The notes under the pieces were generated by a model. It made no database searches. It had not been told where the DNA came from and saw only the letters and a list, made by a program, of their open reading frames with translations. Below, piece after piece: positions 16,538 to 25,203 of a stretch of 64,000 bases of DNA. Origin of the DNA: Selenomonas ruminantium subsp. lactilytica TAM6421. Lineage in GTDB: Bacteria; Bacillota; Negativicutes; Selenomonadales; Selenomonadaceae. Positions within the stretch are counted from its first letter, which is position 1, and every line of letters begins with the position of its first letter. The DNA is taken from contig NC_017068.1 of the NCBI RefSeq assembly GCF_000284095.1, positions 1,116,001-1,180,000 on the forward strand. The letters are read 5' to 3'. A program made the translations under genes and the position numbers.

Positions 16538-18474
16538 CCAAGATTCATGTGCTTGACGATAACACCATCAACAAGATCGCCGCAGGCGAAGTGGTGGAGC
16601 GTCCGGCATCGGTGATAAAAGAACTCATAGAAAATGCCATGGATGCGGGGGCAACCCGCATCGAAGTGGAAATCATGGCAGGCGGTACATCCTTTATGCG
16701 GGTGACGGATAACGGCAAGGGCATGAGCAAGGAAGATGCTTCCGTGGCCATCCTGCGCCACGCCACCAGCAAGATTCAGGAGGTTTCAGACCTCAATAAC
16801 ATCTCCACCATGGGCTTCCGGGGCGAGGCGCTGCCCACCATAGCCTCCGTGTCCCGCTTCACCATGCTGACCCGGGAGCCGGGCAGTGATTTGGGCACAA
16901 AGGTGGAAATCAGCGGCGGCAAGGCGCCGGATATCATTGAAACGGGCTGCAATATCGGCACCAGCATCAAGGTGGAGGATCTGTTCTTCAACACCCCTGC
17001 CCGCAAGAAGTTCCTGAAGACAAATCATACCGAGGGCGGCAAGATCAACGATTTCATCATCAAGCTGGCCCTGTCCCGTCCTGATATTGCCTTTCAGTTT
17101 ATCAACAACAACAAGACCTCGGTGGTGACGCCGGGCAATGGCAATCTCTTTGATACGGTACAGGCCATTTATGGCGGGCAGGTGGCCGATTCCCTGCTGA
17201 CCTTGAAATTGGAAGATGAAGATCTGAAGATCTCCGGCTTTATCACCAAGCCCTCCATGCTCAAAAGTTCCCGCACCTGGCAGACTTTTATCGTCAATGG
17301 CCGCATCATTCAGAATCGGGCCATTGCCAAGGCTATCGACAACGCCTACCGCTCGTTGATTCCGAAAAGTGGTTTCCCCTTTACCGTGCTCAACATCGAA
17401 GTGCCCCAGCGCACCATTGATGTGAACGTGCATCCGCAGAAAAGCGAGATGAAGTTTGAGGACGAAAGCCGCATCTTCAAGGCTGTGTATAAGTCGGTGC
17501 TGGACGCCATCCGGCCCAGCACAGGGAACCTCACGGAAGTGGCGGCGGTGGTGGAAAAGCCCAAGGTGGAATACACCATGGAGCCCATGCAGTTTGTACC
17601 TGCCAGCTCGCCGGCACCGGCAGCGGCAGCACCTGCGCCTTCCAGCAGCAGGTCCCAGGGAAGTTATCAGCCCAAGACCATCTATGAAGCGGTCAGCCGT
17701 CCCGCTGTGAAACCGGCAGTCAGCTTTGCCGAAGCCCAGGCGGAACTGCAGAAGGAGCGGCAGATTCATTACAATCAGCCGGAACATGCAGAGCAGGTAG
17801 CGGACAGCCAGCCTGACCGCCAGATTGACCAGTCAAAACCTGACCTGTCGATTTCTGATCAATCAACTGTTGACACGTCAAATGCTGACTGGTCAGGCCG
17901 CATGATTCCCATCGGGCAGGTGGACTTGACCTATATCATCGCCCAGGATTTGAAGGGGCTCTATATCATCGACCAGCACGCCGCCCATGAGCGCATCCTG
18001 TTTGACAAGCTCTCGGCCATGGCCGATGGCATTCCCTCCCAGCAGCTTTTGGTGCATCAGCTTTTGACCTTTGACCGGAAGGAAGCGGCCATGGTGGAGG
18101 ATAACAAGGAATTATTTGCCCAGCTGGGCTTTCATATGGAAGCGGCGGGAGATTTGGACTATCGTCTGATGGAAGTGCCTGCCGATGTGCCCGTGGCGGA
18201 GGCGGAAGATATCATTCGGGAAATTCTGACGGATTTAGGCAATATGCATGAAACCACCGCCAAGGAGATCCGGCAGGCATGCCTGGCCACCACTGCCTGC
18301 CGGGCGGCAATCAAGGCTGGCGAGGAACTCAATATGCGGCAGATGGAAATCCTGCTGGATGAACTTTCCACCACGGCATTTCCCTATACCTGCCCCCATG
18401 GGAGGCCCACCATTTTGAAATTCAGCAGTGAAGATTTAGCCAAGATGTTCAAGCGGACAGGCTTTGGCTTTTGA
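16534..18474 (+). CDS. mutL: DNA mismatch repair endonuclease MutL
   Basis: A 646-residue protein. The N-terminal GHKL ATPase has ELIENAMDAGATRIEVE, DNGKGMSKED and GFRGEALPTIASVS. Residues about 340-460 are a long disordered linker. The C-terminal domain has DQHAAHERILFD near 479-490, the DQHA(X)2E(X)4E-type nickase motif with the last E replaced by D. It also has QACLATTACRAAIK and CPHGRPT near 619, the other metal-site motifs. These fit the nicking MutL of bacteria without MutH. The linker carries five 15-bp repeats (17826-17895), encoding successive xDxSx pentapeptides, annotated separately. The start overlaps the mutS stop. Confidence 0.97.
   Translation: MTKIHVLDDNTINKIAAGEVVERPASVIKELIENAMDAGATRIEVEIMAGGTSFMRVTDNGKGMSKEDASVAILRHATSKIQEVSDLNNISTMGFRGEALPTIASVSRFTMLTREPGSDLGTKVEISGGKAPDIIETGCNIGTSIKVEDLFFNTPARKKFLKTNHTEGGKINDFIIKLALSRPDIAFQFINNNKTSVVTPGNGNLFDTVQAIYGGQVADSLLTLKLEDEDLKISGFITKPSMLKSSRTWQTFIVNGRIIQNRAIAKAIDNAYRSLIPKSGFPFTVLNIEVPQRTIDVNVHPQKSEMKFEDESRIFKAVYKSVLDAIRPSTGNLTEVAAVVEKPKVEYTMEPMQFVPASSPAPAAAAPAPSSSRSQGSYQPKTIYEAVSRPAVKPAVSFAEAQAELQKERQIHYNQPEHAEQVADSQPDRQIDQSKPDLSISDQSTVDTSNADWSGRMIPIGQVDLTYIIAQDLKGLYIIDQHAAHERILFDKLSAMADGIPSQQLLVHQLLTFDRKEAAMVEDNKELFAQLGFHMEAAGDLDYRLMEVPADVPVAEAEDIIREILTDLGNMHETTAKEIRQACLATTACRAAIKAGEELNMRQMEILLDELSTTAFPYTCPHGRPTILKFSSEDLAKMFKRTGFGF
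17826..17895 (+). repeat. five palindromic repeats at exact 15-bp period inside mutL
   Basis: Ten-base palindromes or near-palindromes begin at 17826 (TGACCAGTCA), 17841 (TGACCTGTCG), 17856 (TGATCAATCA), 17871 (TGACACGTCA) and 17886 (TGACTGGTCA). All steps are exactly 15 bases. The reading frame turns them into pentapeptides of form x-D-x-S-x (IDQSK, PDLSI, SDQST, VDTSN, ADWSG) in the disordered linker. Three of the five fit TGACnnGTCA exactly. The same palindrome recurs elsewhere in the window. Confidence 0.85.
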
Positions 18475-18492
18475 GAAAGTGATGGATAGATA

Positions 18493-19290
18493 TTGAACGA
18501 AAACAAATTGCAGGCTATTGCCACTACAGGCCGCAAATGGAATCGGCCCAGCGAGAAACTGGCCCGGGAGATGGCAGCAAAATTGGGGATTCCTTATGCC
18601 GAGCGCGGGCGGGAGGCGATTCCCGACCTTTGCCAGAGCTATGATGCCAGATTTGCCCTGGTGGCGAAAAAGGGCCTTCTGACGCTGGTGACACCGGAAG
18701 CAGAACTCTTCTTCCATCCCAATATGGCCCATCTGCGGCTAAAGAACCTGCGCTTTGGCGATGGGGACCGCATGGCCGAGGCCATGGATCTGCAGCCCGG
18801 TATGGATGTGCTGGACTGCACTTTGGGCTTCGGCGCTGATGCCATTGTAGCCAGCTCCGTGGTAGGAGAGGGCGGCAGCGTTACAGGCCTCGAATCCCAG
18901 GCGCTGATTGAAGCGGTGGTGGGCTATGGCTTGGCCAATTACACCAACGACACCGATACAGTTATTGCCGCCATGCGCCGGGTAAAAACCCATTGCATTG
19001 ACGCCTACGAATACCTCAAGGCACAACCGGATAATTCCGTGGATGTCATCTACTTTGACCCCATGTTCCGCCATCCCTTTGCCGAGAGCAAGAACATTGC
19101 GCCCTTGCGTCCCGTGGCCAATAAGAACCCATTGGCATTGGAGACCATTGCTGAGGCCAGAAGGGTGGCACGTCACCGCATTGTCCTGAAGGAATCCAGC
19201 AAGAGCCGGGAATTTGCCCGGTTAGGCTTCACAGAACGGGCGGGCGGACGCTACAGTAAAGTCCAGTACGGTGTCATGCGTTTACGCTGA
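18493..19290 (+). CDS. class I SAM-dependent methyltransferase, RsmJ-like
   Basis: A 265-residue putative methyltransferase. The SAM-binding segment is VLDCTLGFGADAIV near residue 105, and the catalytic-type motif is DPMFRHPF near 189-196. This resembles the DPMFPHK of RsmJ, which methylates G1516 of 16S rRNA in enterobacteria. The N-terminal 60 residues (TTGRKWNRPSEKLAREMAAKLGIPY) differ from RsmJ and are typical of the Firmicutes relatives of unknown substrate. The start is TTG 18493; the nearby ATG at 18482 runs into a stop after four codons. It follows mutL by 18 bases, so probably the same operon. Confidence 0.75.
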   Translation: MNENKLQAIATTGRKWNRPSEKLAREMAAKLGIPYAERGREAIPDLCQSYDARFALVAKKGLLTLVTPEAELFFHPNMAHLRLKNLRFGDGDRMAEAMDLQPGMDVLDCTLGFGADAIVASSVVGEGGSVTGLESQALIEAVVGYGLANYTNDTDTVIAAMRRVKTHCIDAYEYLKAQPDNSVDVIYFDPMFRHPFAESKNIAPLRPVANKNPLALETIAEARRVARHRIVLKESSKSREFARLGFTERAGGRYSKVQYGVMRLR

Positions 19291-19297
19291 GGCAGAT

Positions 19298-19912
19298 AGA
19301 TAAATTGCAGTTTGTCGGTGCGAGCCTGAACGCTTTTGTTACAAAGCTGTGGGGCGGCGGTGGGAATACTTTTCCGCCGCTGCACTAAATGTCCCGCCAG
19401 CAGAAGTATGCATCTTCCAGTAACCTGCGCCGGGCAAGTCCGGCGGCGCGTCCATCAACGAAGCATCCAGCAAATGCTGTTTGCGGGCCAGCCTTCACTT
19501 CGTTCAGGCAGTCGTTCCGCCGGCGGAAAAGCATCCCCACCGCCACCCAGCGTTACGTTTGTCAATGCTGCTATGTTCCGGCTGGAGGATACAAGCACAT
19601 CGATGTTCTTGTTACGGGAGAACCGGGTTCGTGCCGATTGCCAAAATCGTGGCTGGGGCGAACGGGGGAGTGCTTTTTCTGTGGGAGCGACTGCCTGAGC
19701 GCCAGCGAAGGCCGGCCCGAGGCAGATAGTTACTAGAAAGCACGCTGAAAGACGCGCCGCCGGTCTTGCCCGGCGCCATCTGGCTAAACAGCTCTAAAAT
19801 TGCCGAGAGGGTCGTTTTAGCGGAAACAGAAAAAGTACTCCCCCGTGAACCCCTGACTGCGTATGAACGGGATACCTTCAGCACGAACGCACCGACAAAC
19901 TGCAATTTATCT
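19298..19912. repeat. 615-bp element made of two inverted, diverged copies of one repeat
   Basis: The ends are a perfect 25-bp inverted repeat, 19298-19322 against 19888-19912. Inside, 19427-19452 is the reverse complement of 19751-19776 with one mismatch. 19483-19518 matches the complement of 19684-19719 with a few mismatches. A further near-perfect pair, CGGGGGAGTGCTTTTTCTGT (about 19662-19681) and its complement (about 19821-19840), lies within the right half. Thus the two halves, about 290-300 bp each, are related copies head to head. The short open frames in it are GC-rich by-products with no family match. It sits 7 bases after the methyltransferase stop and just before a terminator. Confidence 0.8.
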
Positions 19913-19949
19913 AAAAATCCGTTGACGTTTTCTGTTAACGGATTTTTTT
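19913..19949 (+). terminator. terminator after the inverted-repeat element
   Basis: An 11-bp stem, AAAAATCCGTT (19913-19923) against AACGGATTTTT (19937-19947), with further T to 19949. It ends the miaB-mutS-mutL-methyltransferase unit, with the 615-bp element in its 3' untranslated region. Confidence 0.8.
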
Positions 19950-19983
19950 GCAATTAAAGGTAGTTTGTAGTACGTAATTAACC

Positions 19984-20031
19984 TTGCTTGAATTATGTGT
20001 TTGTGTTACACTTTGTGTAAATTATTTACAC
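19984..20031 (+). promoter_or_regulatory. dinB promoter with palindromic operator candidate
   Basis: TTGCTT (19984-19989), a 17-base spacer and TACACT (20007-20012) form a promoter. A perfect 17-base palindrome, GTGTAAAT-T-ATTTACAC, covers 20015-20031, exactly where transcription should begin. This is a usual place for a repressor site. It does not match the Bacillus LexA box (CGAAC-N4-GTTCG). In this lineage LexA specificity is not known to me, so a LexA-type or other repressor is inference. Confidence 0.6.
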
Positions 20032-20047
20032 GATAAGAGGGCGCTTT

Positions 20048-21253
20048 ATGAAGCGAGTCATCGTTCATGTGGATATGGATGCATTTTTTGCCTCTGTGGA
20101 AATCCGGGATAATCCAAAACTGAAGAACAAGCCGGTAGTCATCGGTGCGATGCCTCATGAGCGCGGTGTGGTTTCTACTTGCAATTATATCGCGCGGAAG
20201 TATGGCATTCATTCCGCCATGAATATTAAGGAAGCTTACCGGCTTTGCCCGCAGGCGGTATTTATGCATGGGGATTACGAGAAATATCGCAAGGTTTCAG
20301 CGCAGCTTCATCATATCTGGGAAACCTATGCGGATGTCACAGAGTATATTGCCTGCGACGAAGGCTATCTGGATGTTACCCGCTCGGTAAAGGAGTTTCG
20401 TAGTCCCGAAGAATTAGGGTTGCTGATAAAAGCCCGGGTAAAGGCCGAGACGGGGCTTACCTGTTCGGTGGGCATCGGCTATTCCAAGTCCGCAGCCAAA
20501 ACCGCCAGTGAAGAGAAGAAGCCGGATGGCTTTTTCATCATTCCGGACCGGGAGGCTTATTGTGAGCTTATCCATGACCGGGATATCCGGGTGATTTTTG
20601 GCATCGGCAAACGCACGGCAGAGAAACTGAATGGCTATGGCATTCATAAAGTCAGCGATATTATCGCCAGTCAGAAGCAGATTATGAGCCTGCTGGGGGA
20701 TAAACATGCACGCTTCATAATAAACTCTGCGCTGGGGCTTGATGATCGTCCGGTAATACACTATGATGCATCCGATGCCAAATCCCTGAGCCGGGAAATG
20801 ACCTTCCAGCACGATCAGCGGAATTTTACCTTCCTGCAGGATGTGCTCCTGCTTTTGGCCCGCAATGTGGATGAACGGCTCAAGAAGCGAGAACTTTACG
20901 GCCGGACGGTAACGCTGAAGATTACCTATGGCGATATGAAATCCATCACCCGTTCCCAGACTTGCGAAAGCACGAATGATGGATATGAGATATATAAGAT
21001 AGCGGTGGAACTCTTGCGGAAAGTAAAACGCCAGCCGGTGCGCCTGCTGGGGCTGGGGATGCAGAATCTCAGCAAGGACTATATACGGCAGCTGACCTTC
21101 GCCGACCTGCGGCAGGATAATACAGAGAGTGGCATGGAACAGGGCATAAGACAGCTGGAAAAACGATATGGCATGGACTTGTCTTTGGAAAAAATGCATT
21201 CATCGTTAGGCTATATCTATGAAGCAGTGGAAAAGATGGCAGCAGGAATTTGA
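20048..21253 (+). CDS. dinB: DNA polymerase IV
   Basis: A 401-residue Y-family translesion polymerase. The catalytic palm has VHVDMDAFFASVE at the N-terminus and CDEGYLDVT near residues 104-112, keeping the D-E pair of the usual SIDEAYLD although the flanking residues differ. A helix-hairpin-helix (IFGIGKRTAEKLNGYGI) is in the thumb, and the little finger includes SLSREMTFQHD. The C-terminus ends with no obvious beta-clamp QLxLF motif. The start follows AGAGGG. The upstream palindrome suggests damage-type or other repressor control. Confidence 0.95.
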   Translation: MKRVIVHVDMDAFFASVEIRDNPKLKNKPVVIGAMPHERGVVSTCNYIARKYGIHSAMNIKEAYRLCPQAVFMHGDYEKYRKVSAQLHHIWETYADVTEYIACDEGYLDVTRSVKEFRSPEELGLLIKARVKAETGLTCSVGIGYSKSAAKTASEEKKPDGFFIIPDREAYCELIHDRDIRVIFGIGKRTAEKLNGYGIHKVSDIIASQKQIMSLLGDKHARFIINSALGLDDRPVIHYDASDAKSLSREMTFQHDQRNFTFLQDVLLLLARNVDERLKKRELYGRTVTLKITYGDMKSITRSQTCESTNDGYEIYKIAVELLRKVKRQPVRLLGLGMQNLSKDYIRQLTFADLRQDNTESGMEQGIRQLEKRYGMDLSLEKMHSSLGYIYEAVEKMAAGI

Positions 21254-21307
21254 GACTGGAGGCAGAACTATTGAAGAGAAAATGGTTTTTGGTGAGGAGG
21301 TCGGATC

Positions 21308-22429
21308 ATGATTATCGGTGTATCCAAGGAAATCAAGAATAATGAGAATCGTGTAGGTTTGACGCCGGCAGGGGCAGAGGCTTTTGTCAAGGCGGGGCAT
21401 AGGGTACTGGTCGAGACGGGCAGCGGTCTGGGCAGTGGCTTTGCGGATGAAGACTACGCTGCCGTGGGGGCCGAACTTTTCCCAGATAAGAAGCAGCTCT
21501 TTGACGAGGCTGAGATGATTGTCAATGTGAAGGAACCGCTGCCATCTGAATATGATCTGTTCCATGAGGGACAACTGCTCTTTACCTATCTGCATCTGGC
21601 CGCTGAACCGGAACTGACGCAGGCGCTGCTGAAACATAAGGTCACCTCTGTTGCCTATGAAACCGTGGTAGGCAGGGATGGCCGGTCACTTCCCTTATTG
21701 GCTCCCATGAGTGAGATTGCCGGCCGCATGTCCGTACAGATTGGCGCACAGTTCCTCGAAAGCCGTTATGGCGGAGCGGGCGTCCTCCTGGGCGGTGTCA
21801 GCGGAGTGGCACCGGCGCAGGTGGTCATCATTGGTGGTGGTGTCGTGGGCGCCAATGCCGCCAAGATGGCCGCAGGTTTGGGTGCCAGAGTGACGGTTAT
21901 TGACCTTTCCATTGAGCGGCTGCGCTATCTGGATGATGTGTTCGGTGGGCGCATCGCTACGGTCAGCTCCAACAGCTTCAACATTGCCCAATGGGTGCGG
22001 GAAGCGGATCTCCTCATCGGTGCCGTGCTGGTACCCGGAGCCAAAACGCCCCAGCTGGTGACGGAAGCGATGGTCAAGACCATGAAGCCGGGCTCGGTCA
22101 TCGTGGATGTGGCCATTGACCAGGGCGGCAGCATCGCCACCTGTGACCATGTGACCACCCATGAGAATCCTACCTTTGTGAAACATGGCGTATTGCATTA
22201 CTCAGTGGCCAATATCCCCGGGGCCGTAGCTAGAACCTCTACATTGGCCCTTACCAACGCTACTTTGCCCTATGCCCTGAAACTGGCAGAAAAAGGCTGG
22301 CGCGAGGCTTGCAAGGCCGATGCAGGTCTTGCCCAAGGGCTTAATACCATAGAAGGCAGGCTGACCAATCTTCCTGTGTCCGAGGCGTTGGGCCTGGAGT
22401 ATGTGGATAAAGCAGAGTTTTTGAAATAG
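21308..22429 (+). CDS. ald: alanine dehydrogenase
   Basis: A 373-residue NAD-dependent enzyme converting alanine to pyruvate and ammonia, or the reverse. The N-terminus ([19 protein letters not shown]) is the AlaDH/PNT signature with the substrate-binding Arg. The Rossmann domain has [18 protein letters not shown] near residues 176-193. The C-terminal part keeps VDVAIDQGG and the [13 protein letters not shown] loop. GAGGAGG is about 8 bases before ATG 21308. It stands as a single gene between dinB and the aldolase. Confidence 0.96.
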   Translation: MIIGVSKEIKNNENRVGLTPAGAEAFVKAGHRVLVETGSGLGSGFADEDYAAVGAELFPDKKQLFDEAEMIVNVKEPLPSEYDLFHEGQLLFTYLHLAAEPELTQALLKHKVTSVAYETVVGRDGRSLPLLAPMSEIAGRMSVQIGAQFLESRYGGAGVLLGGVSGVAPAQVVIIGGGVVGANAAKMAAGLGARVTVIDLSIERLRYLDDVFGGRIATVSSNSFNIAQWVREADLLIGAVLVPGAKTPQLVTEAMVKTMKPGSVIVDVAIDQGGSIATCDHVTTHENPTFVKHGVLHYSVANIPGAVARTSTLALTNATLPYALKLAEKGWREACKADAGLAQGLNTIEGRLTNLPVSEALGLEYVDKAEFLK

Positions 22430-22457
22430 CAGACGGAATATTATGAGGTGTTGTTTC

Positions 22458-23180
22458 ATGGGGACAGGAAAACAGTATCCTACGGATGCAGAAGCGAAGC
22501 GGCTGATCGTGGAAATCGGGCGGCGGATGTATCAGAAGAATTTCGTGGCGGCCAATGATGGGAATATCTCCTGCAAGGTGGATGCGGAAACGATTTGGAC
22601 AACGCCCACGGGCGTTTCCAAAGGCTTTATGGCGGAAGATGAGCTGGTGCGGATGCGCTTGGATGGAACGATTCTCGAACAGGGGGAACGGGCGCCTTCC
22701 AGTGAGGTGAAGATGCATCTACGCATTTATCAAGAACGGGAGGATGCAGCAGCGGTATGCCATGCCCATCCGCCGGTTTCGACGGCGTTCGCCATTGCGG
22801 GCATGGCGCTGAATCAGGCAATCTATCCGGAAGCCCTGGTCAATTTGGGCGTGGTTCCCTGCGTGCATTATGAGCCGCCGGGCTCTCAGGGGATTCCGGA
22901 CTCCATTGCGCCCTATGTCCGGGATTACAATGCCGTATTGCTGGCCAATCATGGTTCCGTTGCCTGGGGCACTTCTCTGATGGAGGCCTGGTACCGGCTG
23001 GAAGCCATGGAGCATTACGCTAAAATCATCATGTATACTCAGAATATCATCGGCAAGGCGAATGTGCTTTCCCATGAGCAGGTGGATGAAGTAATCTGCA
23101 TCCGGGAAAAGCTGGGCATCACCTCCGGTGGCGTGCCCGCCGGCGCCGATAAGCCCAGCAACTTGACGGATATGGTCTGA
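22458..23180 (+). CDS. class II aldolase, probable 5-deoxyribulose-1-P / methylthioribulose-1-P aldolase
   Basis: A 240-residue zinc-dependent class II aldolase/adducin protein. Metal ligands are visible in VCHAHPPVSTAFA (His pair) and LANHGSVAWG (third His), and the catalytic acid lies in EVKMHLRIYQERED. L-fuculose-1-phosphate aldolase is the generic name. It is followed 23 bases later by mtnA, however, and in the DHAP shunt MtnA plus such an aldolase (Ald2) turns methylthioribose- or 5-deoxyribose-1-phosphate into DHAP and an aldehyde. I favour that role by context. The frame starts at 22443, but ATG 22458 has TGAGGTG 7 bases before it. MtnB dehydratase is an alternative; no mtnC/D is nearby. 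Confidence 0.75.
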   Translation: MGTGKQYPTDAEAKRLIVEIGRRMYQKNFVAANDGNISCKVDAETIWTTPTGVSKGFMAEDELVRMRLDGTILEQGERAPSSEVKMHLRIYQEREDAAAVCHAHPPVSTAFAIAGMALNQAIYPEALVNLGVVPCVHYEPPGSQGIPDSIAPYVRDYNAVLLANHGSVAWGTSLMEAWYRLEAMEHYAKIIMYTQNIIGKANVLSHEQVDEVICIREKLGITSGGVPAGADKPSNLTDMV

Positions 23181-23203
23181 GGCTCATATAGGGAGGAATA
23201 GTC

Positions 23204-24295
23204 GTGGCTGAACAGGAAAAAAACATCATGCAATATGAAACGGTGGCTTTGGATGAGCAGGAAGGTGCCTTGCTGATCATCGACCAGACAAGATTGCCGG
23301 GAGAGGTAAAAATCCTGCACCTCAAGGAGCAGAAGGAAATCTGGCAGGCAATCTACCTGCTGCAGGTGCGCGGCGCACCAGCAATCGGCGTGGCTGCCGC
23401 CTTCGGCCTGTATCTGGCCGCCAAGGATATTCAGGCTGATACCTGGGAAGAATTTTATCCGGCGCTCCAACAGGCTAAGGATTATTTGAATTCATCCCGC
23501 CCCACTGCGGTAAATCTCTCCTGGGCCCTGAACCGGATGGCGAAGGTTGCGGAAGCAAACAAGGGAAAATCCATCCCGGATATCAAGGAGCTGCTGCGGC
23601 AGGAGGCTGTATCCATCAAGGCTGAGGATGTATGGATGTGCCGCCAGATCGGGGAATACGGCCTGACGCTGATCCAGGATGGCGCAGGCATCCTGACGCA
23701 TTGCAATGCGGGGCAGCTGGCAACCTCCAAGTATGGCACGGCCCTGGCACCCGTCCATTTGGGACGGGAACGCGGCATGAATTTCAGGGTGTTCTGCGAT
23801 GAGACGCGTCCGCTATTGCAGGGCGCACGGCTGTCTGCGTTTGAGCTCATGGCCGATGGTGTGGATACCACGGTGATTTGTGACAATATGGCCTCGCAAG
23901 TCATGAAGAATGGCTGGGTGGATGCGGTGTTTGTCGGTTGTGACCGGGTGGCGGCCAACGGCGATGCCTGCAACAAGATTGGGACTTCCGGTGTGGCAAT
24001 TTTAGCCAAGTATTATGGCATCCCCTTCTATGTGCTGGGACCGACTTCCACCATTGACATGAACATTGAAAAAGGGGCAGATATCGTGATTGAACAGCGT
24101 CCTCCTGAGGAAGTCACGGAAATGTGGTACCAGCAGCGCATGGCACCGTCGGGCGTCAAAGTCTATAATCCTGCTTTTGATGTGGTTGACCATGAATTGA
24201 TTGCCGGCATTGTCACGGAATACGGCATTGCCAGAGCGCCTTTTACGCAAAGCCTGCAGGAGATTTTCCGGAAAAAAGCACAGAATAACCAGTGA
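23204..24295 (+). CDS. mtnA: S-methyl-5-thioribose-1-phosphate isomerase
   Basis: A 363-residue isomerase of the eIF2B-like fold. Substrate loop RGAPAIGVAAAFG is near residues 52-64, the catalytic Cys is in HCNAGQLATSKYGTAL near 167 and the catalytic Asp is in GCDRVAANGDACNKIGT near 247. It converts methylthioribose-1-P (and often 5-deoxyribose-1-P) to the ribulose form, feeding the aldolase encoded just before it. The start is GTG 23204 with GGGAGG 8 bases upstream. The upstream kinase or phosphorylase steps (MtnN/MtnK or MtnP) are not in the window. Confidence 0.95.
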   Translation: MAEQEKNIMQYETVALDEQEGALLIIDQTRLPGEVKILHLKEQKEIWQAIYLLQVRGAPAIGVAAAFGLYLAAKDIQADTWEEFYPALQQAKDYLNSSRPTAVNLSWALNRMAKVAEANKGKSIPDIKELLRQEAVSIKAEDVWMCRQIGEYGLTLIQDGAGILTHCNAGQLATSKYGTALAPVHLGRERGMNFRVFCDETRPLLQGARLSAFELMADGVDTTVICDNMASQVMKNGWVDAVFVGCDRVAANGDACNKIGTSGVAILAKYYGIPFYVLGPTSTIDMNIEKGADIVIEQRPPEEVTEMWYQQRMAPSGVKVYNPAFDVVDHELIAGIVTEYGIARAPFTQSLQEIFRKKAQNNQ

Positions 24296-24322
24296 ATGTT
24301 CCTTCATCAGGGCGCGCAGAAT

Positions 24323-24351
24323 TTGACGGAAACAGGGAATCGTAGTATACT
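24323..24351 (+). promoter_or_regulatory. promoter of yebC-ruvC
   Basis: TTGACG (24323-24328), 17 bases, TATACT (24346-24351). It lies 68 bases before the yebC start and is one of the best promoter matches in the window. Confidence 0.75.
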
Positions 24352-24418
24352 GTTAGAGTTATTAATGAAAATTTCCTCAATATATTGAGGGTAAATAAGC
24401 AAAAGGAGCGAATTTTGC

Positions 24419-25150
24419 ATGTCAGGACATTCTAAATGGGCCAATATCAAACGTAAGAAGGGTGCCAACGACGCCATCCGTGGCCGTATCACCACGAAAA
24501 TCGGCCGTGAGATCACCATTGCCGTACGCATGGGCGGCGGCGATCCGACGGGTAATATGCGTCTGAAGCTGGCTCTTTCCAAGGCCAAGGCCAACAACAT
24601 TCCGAAGGACAACATCAACCGCGCCATCCAGAAGGGCCTCGGTGCTTCTGAGGGCAGCAACTACGAAGAACTCACTTACGAAGGTTACGGCCCGGCTGGT
24701 ACGGCTGTCATGCTGGATATCCTCACGGATAACCGCAACCGTACGGCTGCTGATGTGCGCCACCTGTTTTCCAAGTTCGGCGGCAACCTCGGTCAGGACG
24801 GCTGCGTAGGCTGGATGTTCAACAAGAAGGCCATCTTCGTGGTGGAAAAAGAAGTGTTCGACAACGAAGACGAACTCATGGAAATCGTGCTCGAAGCTGG
24901 CGCCGATGACATGAAGGACGAAGGCGATGTATTCGAAATCACTGCTGAGCCGGATGCTTTCGATGCGATCGAAGCTGCTCTGGCCGAGAAGGGTATCGAG
25001 ACTGCTTCCGCTGAAATCACCATGGTTCCGGAAAACACGGTAAAACTTTCCGGCGAAGATGCCGAAAAGATGCAGAAGCTGGAAGATGCGCTGGAAGACA
25101 ACGACGACGTCCAGAACGTATACAGCAACTACGAAACCGACGAAGACTAA
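24419..25150 (+). CDS. yebC: YebC/TACO1 family protein
   Basis: A 243-residue member of the YebC family, starting MSGHSKWANIKRKKGANDA as nearly all members do, with GRITTKIGREI following. The acidic C-terminal domain (about residues 130-243) is typical. Members have been described as transcription regulators and as translation factors that relieve stalling at proline stretches. Which applies here cannot be read from sequence. AAAAGGAG precedes the ATG. ruvC follows after a terminator-like hairpin, a common yebC-ruvC arrangement. Confidence 0.95.
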   Translation: MSGHSKWANIKRKKGANDAIRGRITTKIGREITIAVRMGGGDPTGNMRLKLALSKAKANNIPKDNINRAIQKGLGASEGSNYEELTYEGYGPAGTAVMLDILTDNRNRTAADVRHLFSKFGGNLGQDGCVGWMFNKKAIFVVEKEVFDNEDELMEIVLEAGADDMKDEGDVFEITAEPDAFDAIEAALAEKGIETASAEITMVPENTVKLSGEDAEKMQKLEDALEDNDDVQNVYSNYETDED

Positions 25151-25153
25151 AAA

Positions 25154-25186
25154 AAAAGCCTTCCCCAAGAGGGAAGGCTTTTTTAC
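25154..25186 (+). terminator. terminator between yebC and ruvC
   Basis: AAAAGCCTTCCC against GGGAAGGCTTTT with a short loop, followed by six T. ruvC starts 18 bases later and shows no strong promoter of its own, so it may depend on readthrough. Confidence 0.85.
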
Positions 25187-25203
25187 TATTAGAGAGGATT
25201 TTT

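Noticed and set aside
17826-17895. The mutL repeats as a small CRISPR array
   Set aside because: The 10-base units and 5-base gaps are far too short, and the array is in frame inside mutL.
19336-19953. Three overlapping frames of 110-120 codons in the inverted-repeat element
   Set aside because: Low-complexity Arg/Ser/Pro-rich translations, no start signals, and the two strands give similar peptides only because the arms are inverted copies.
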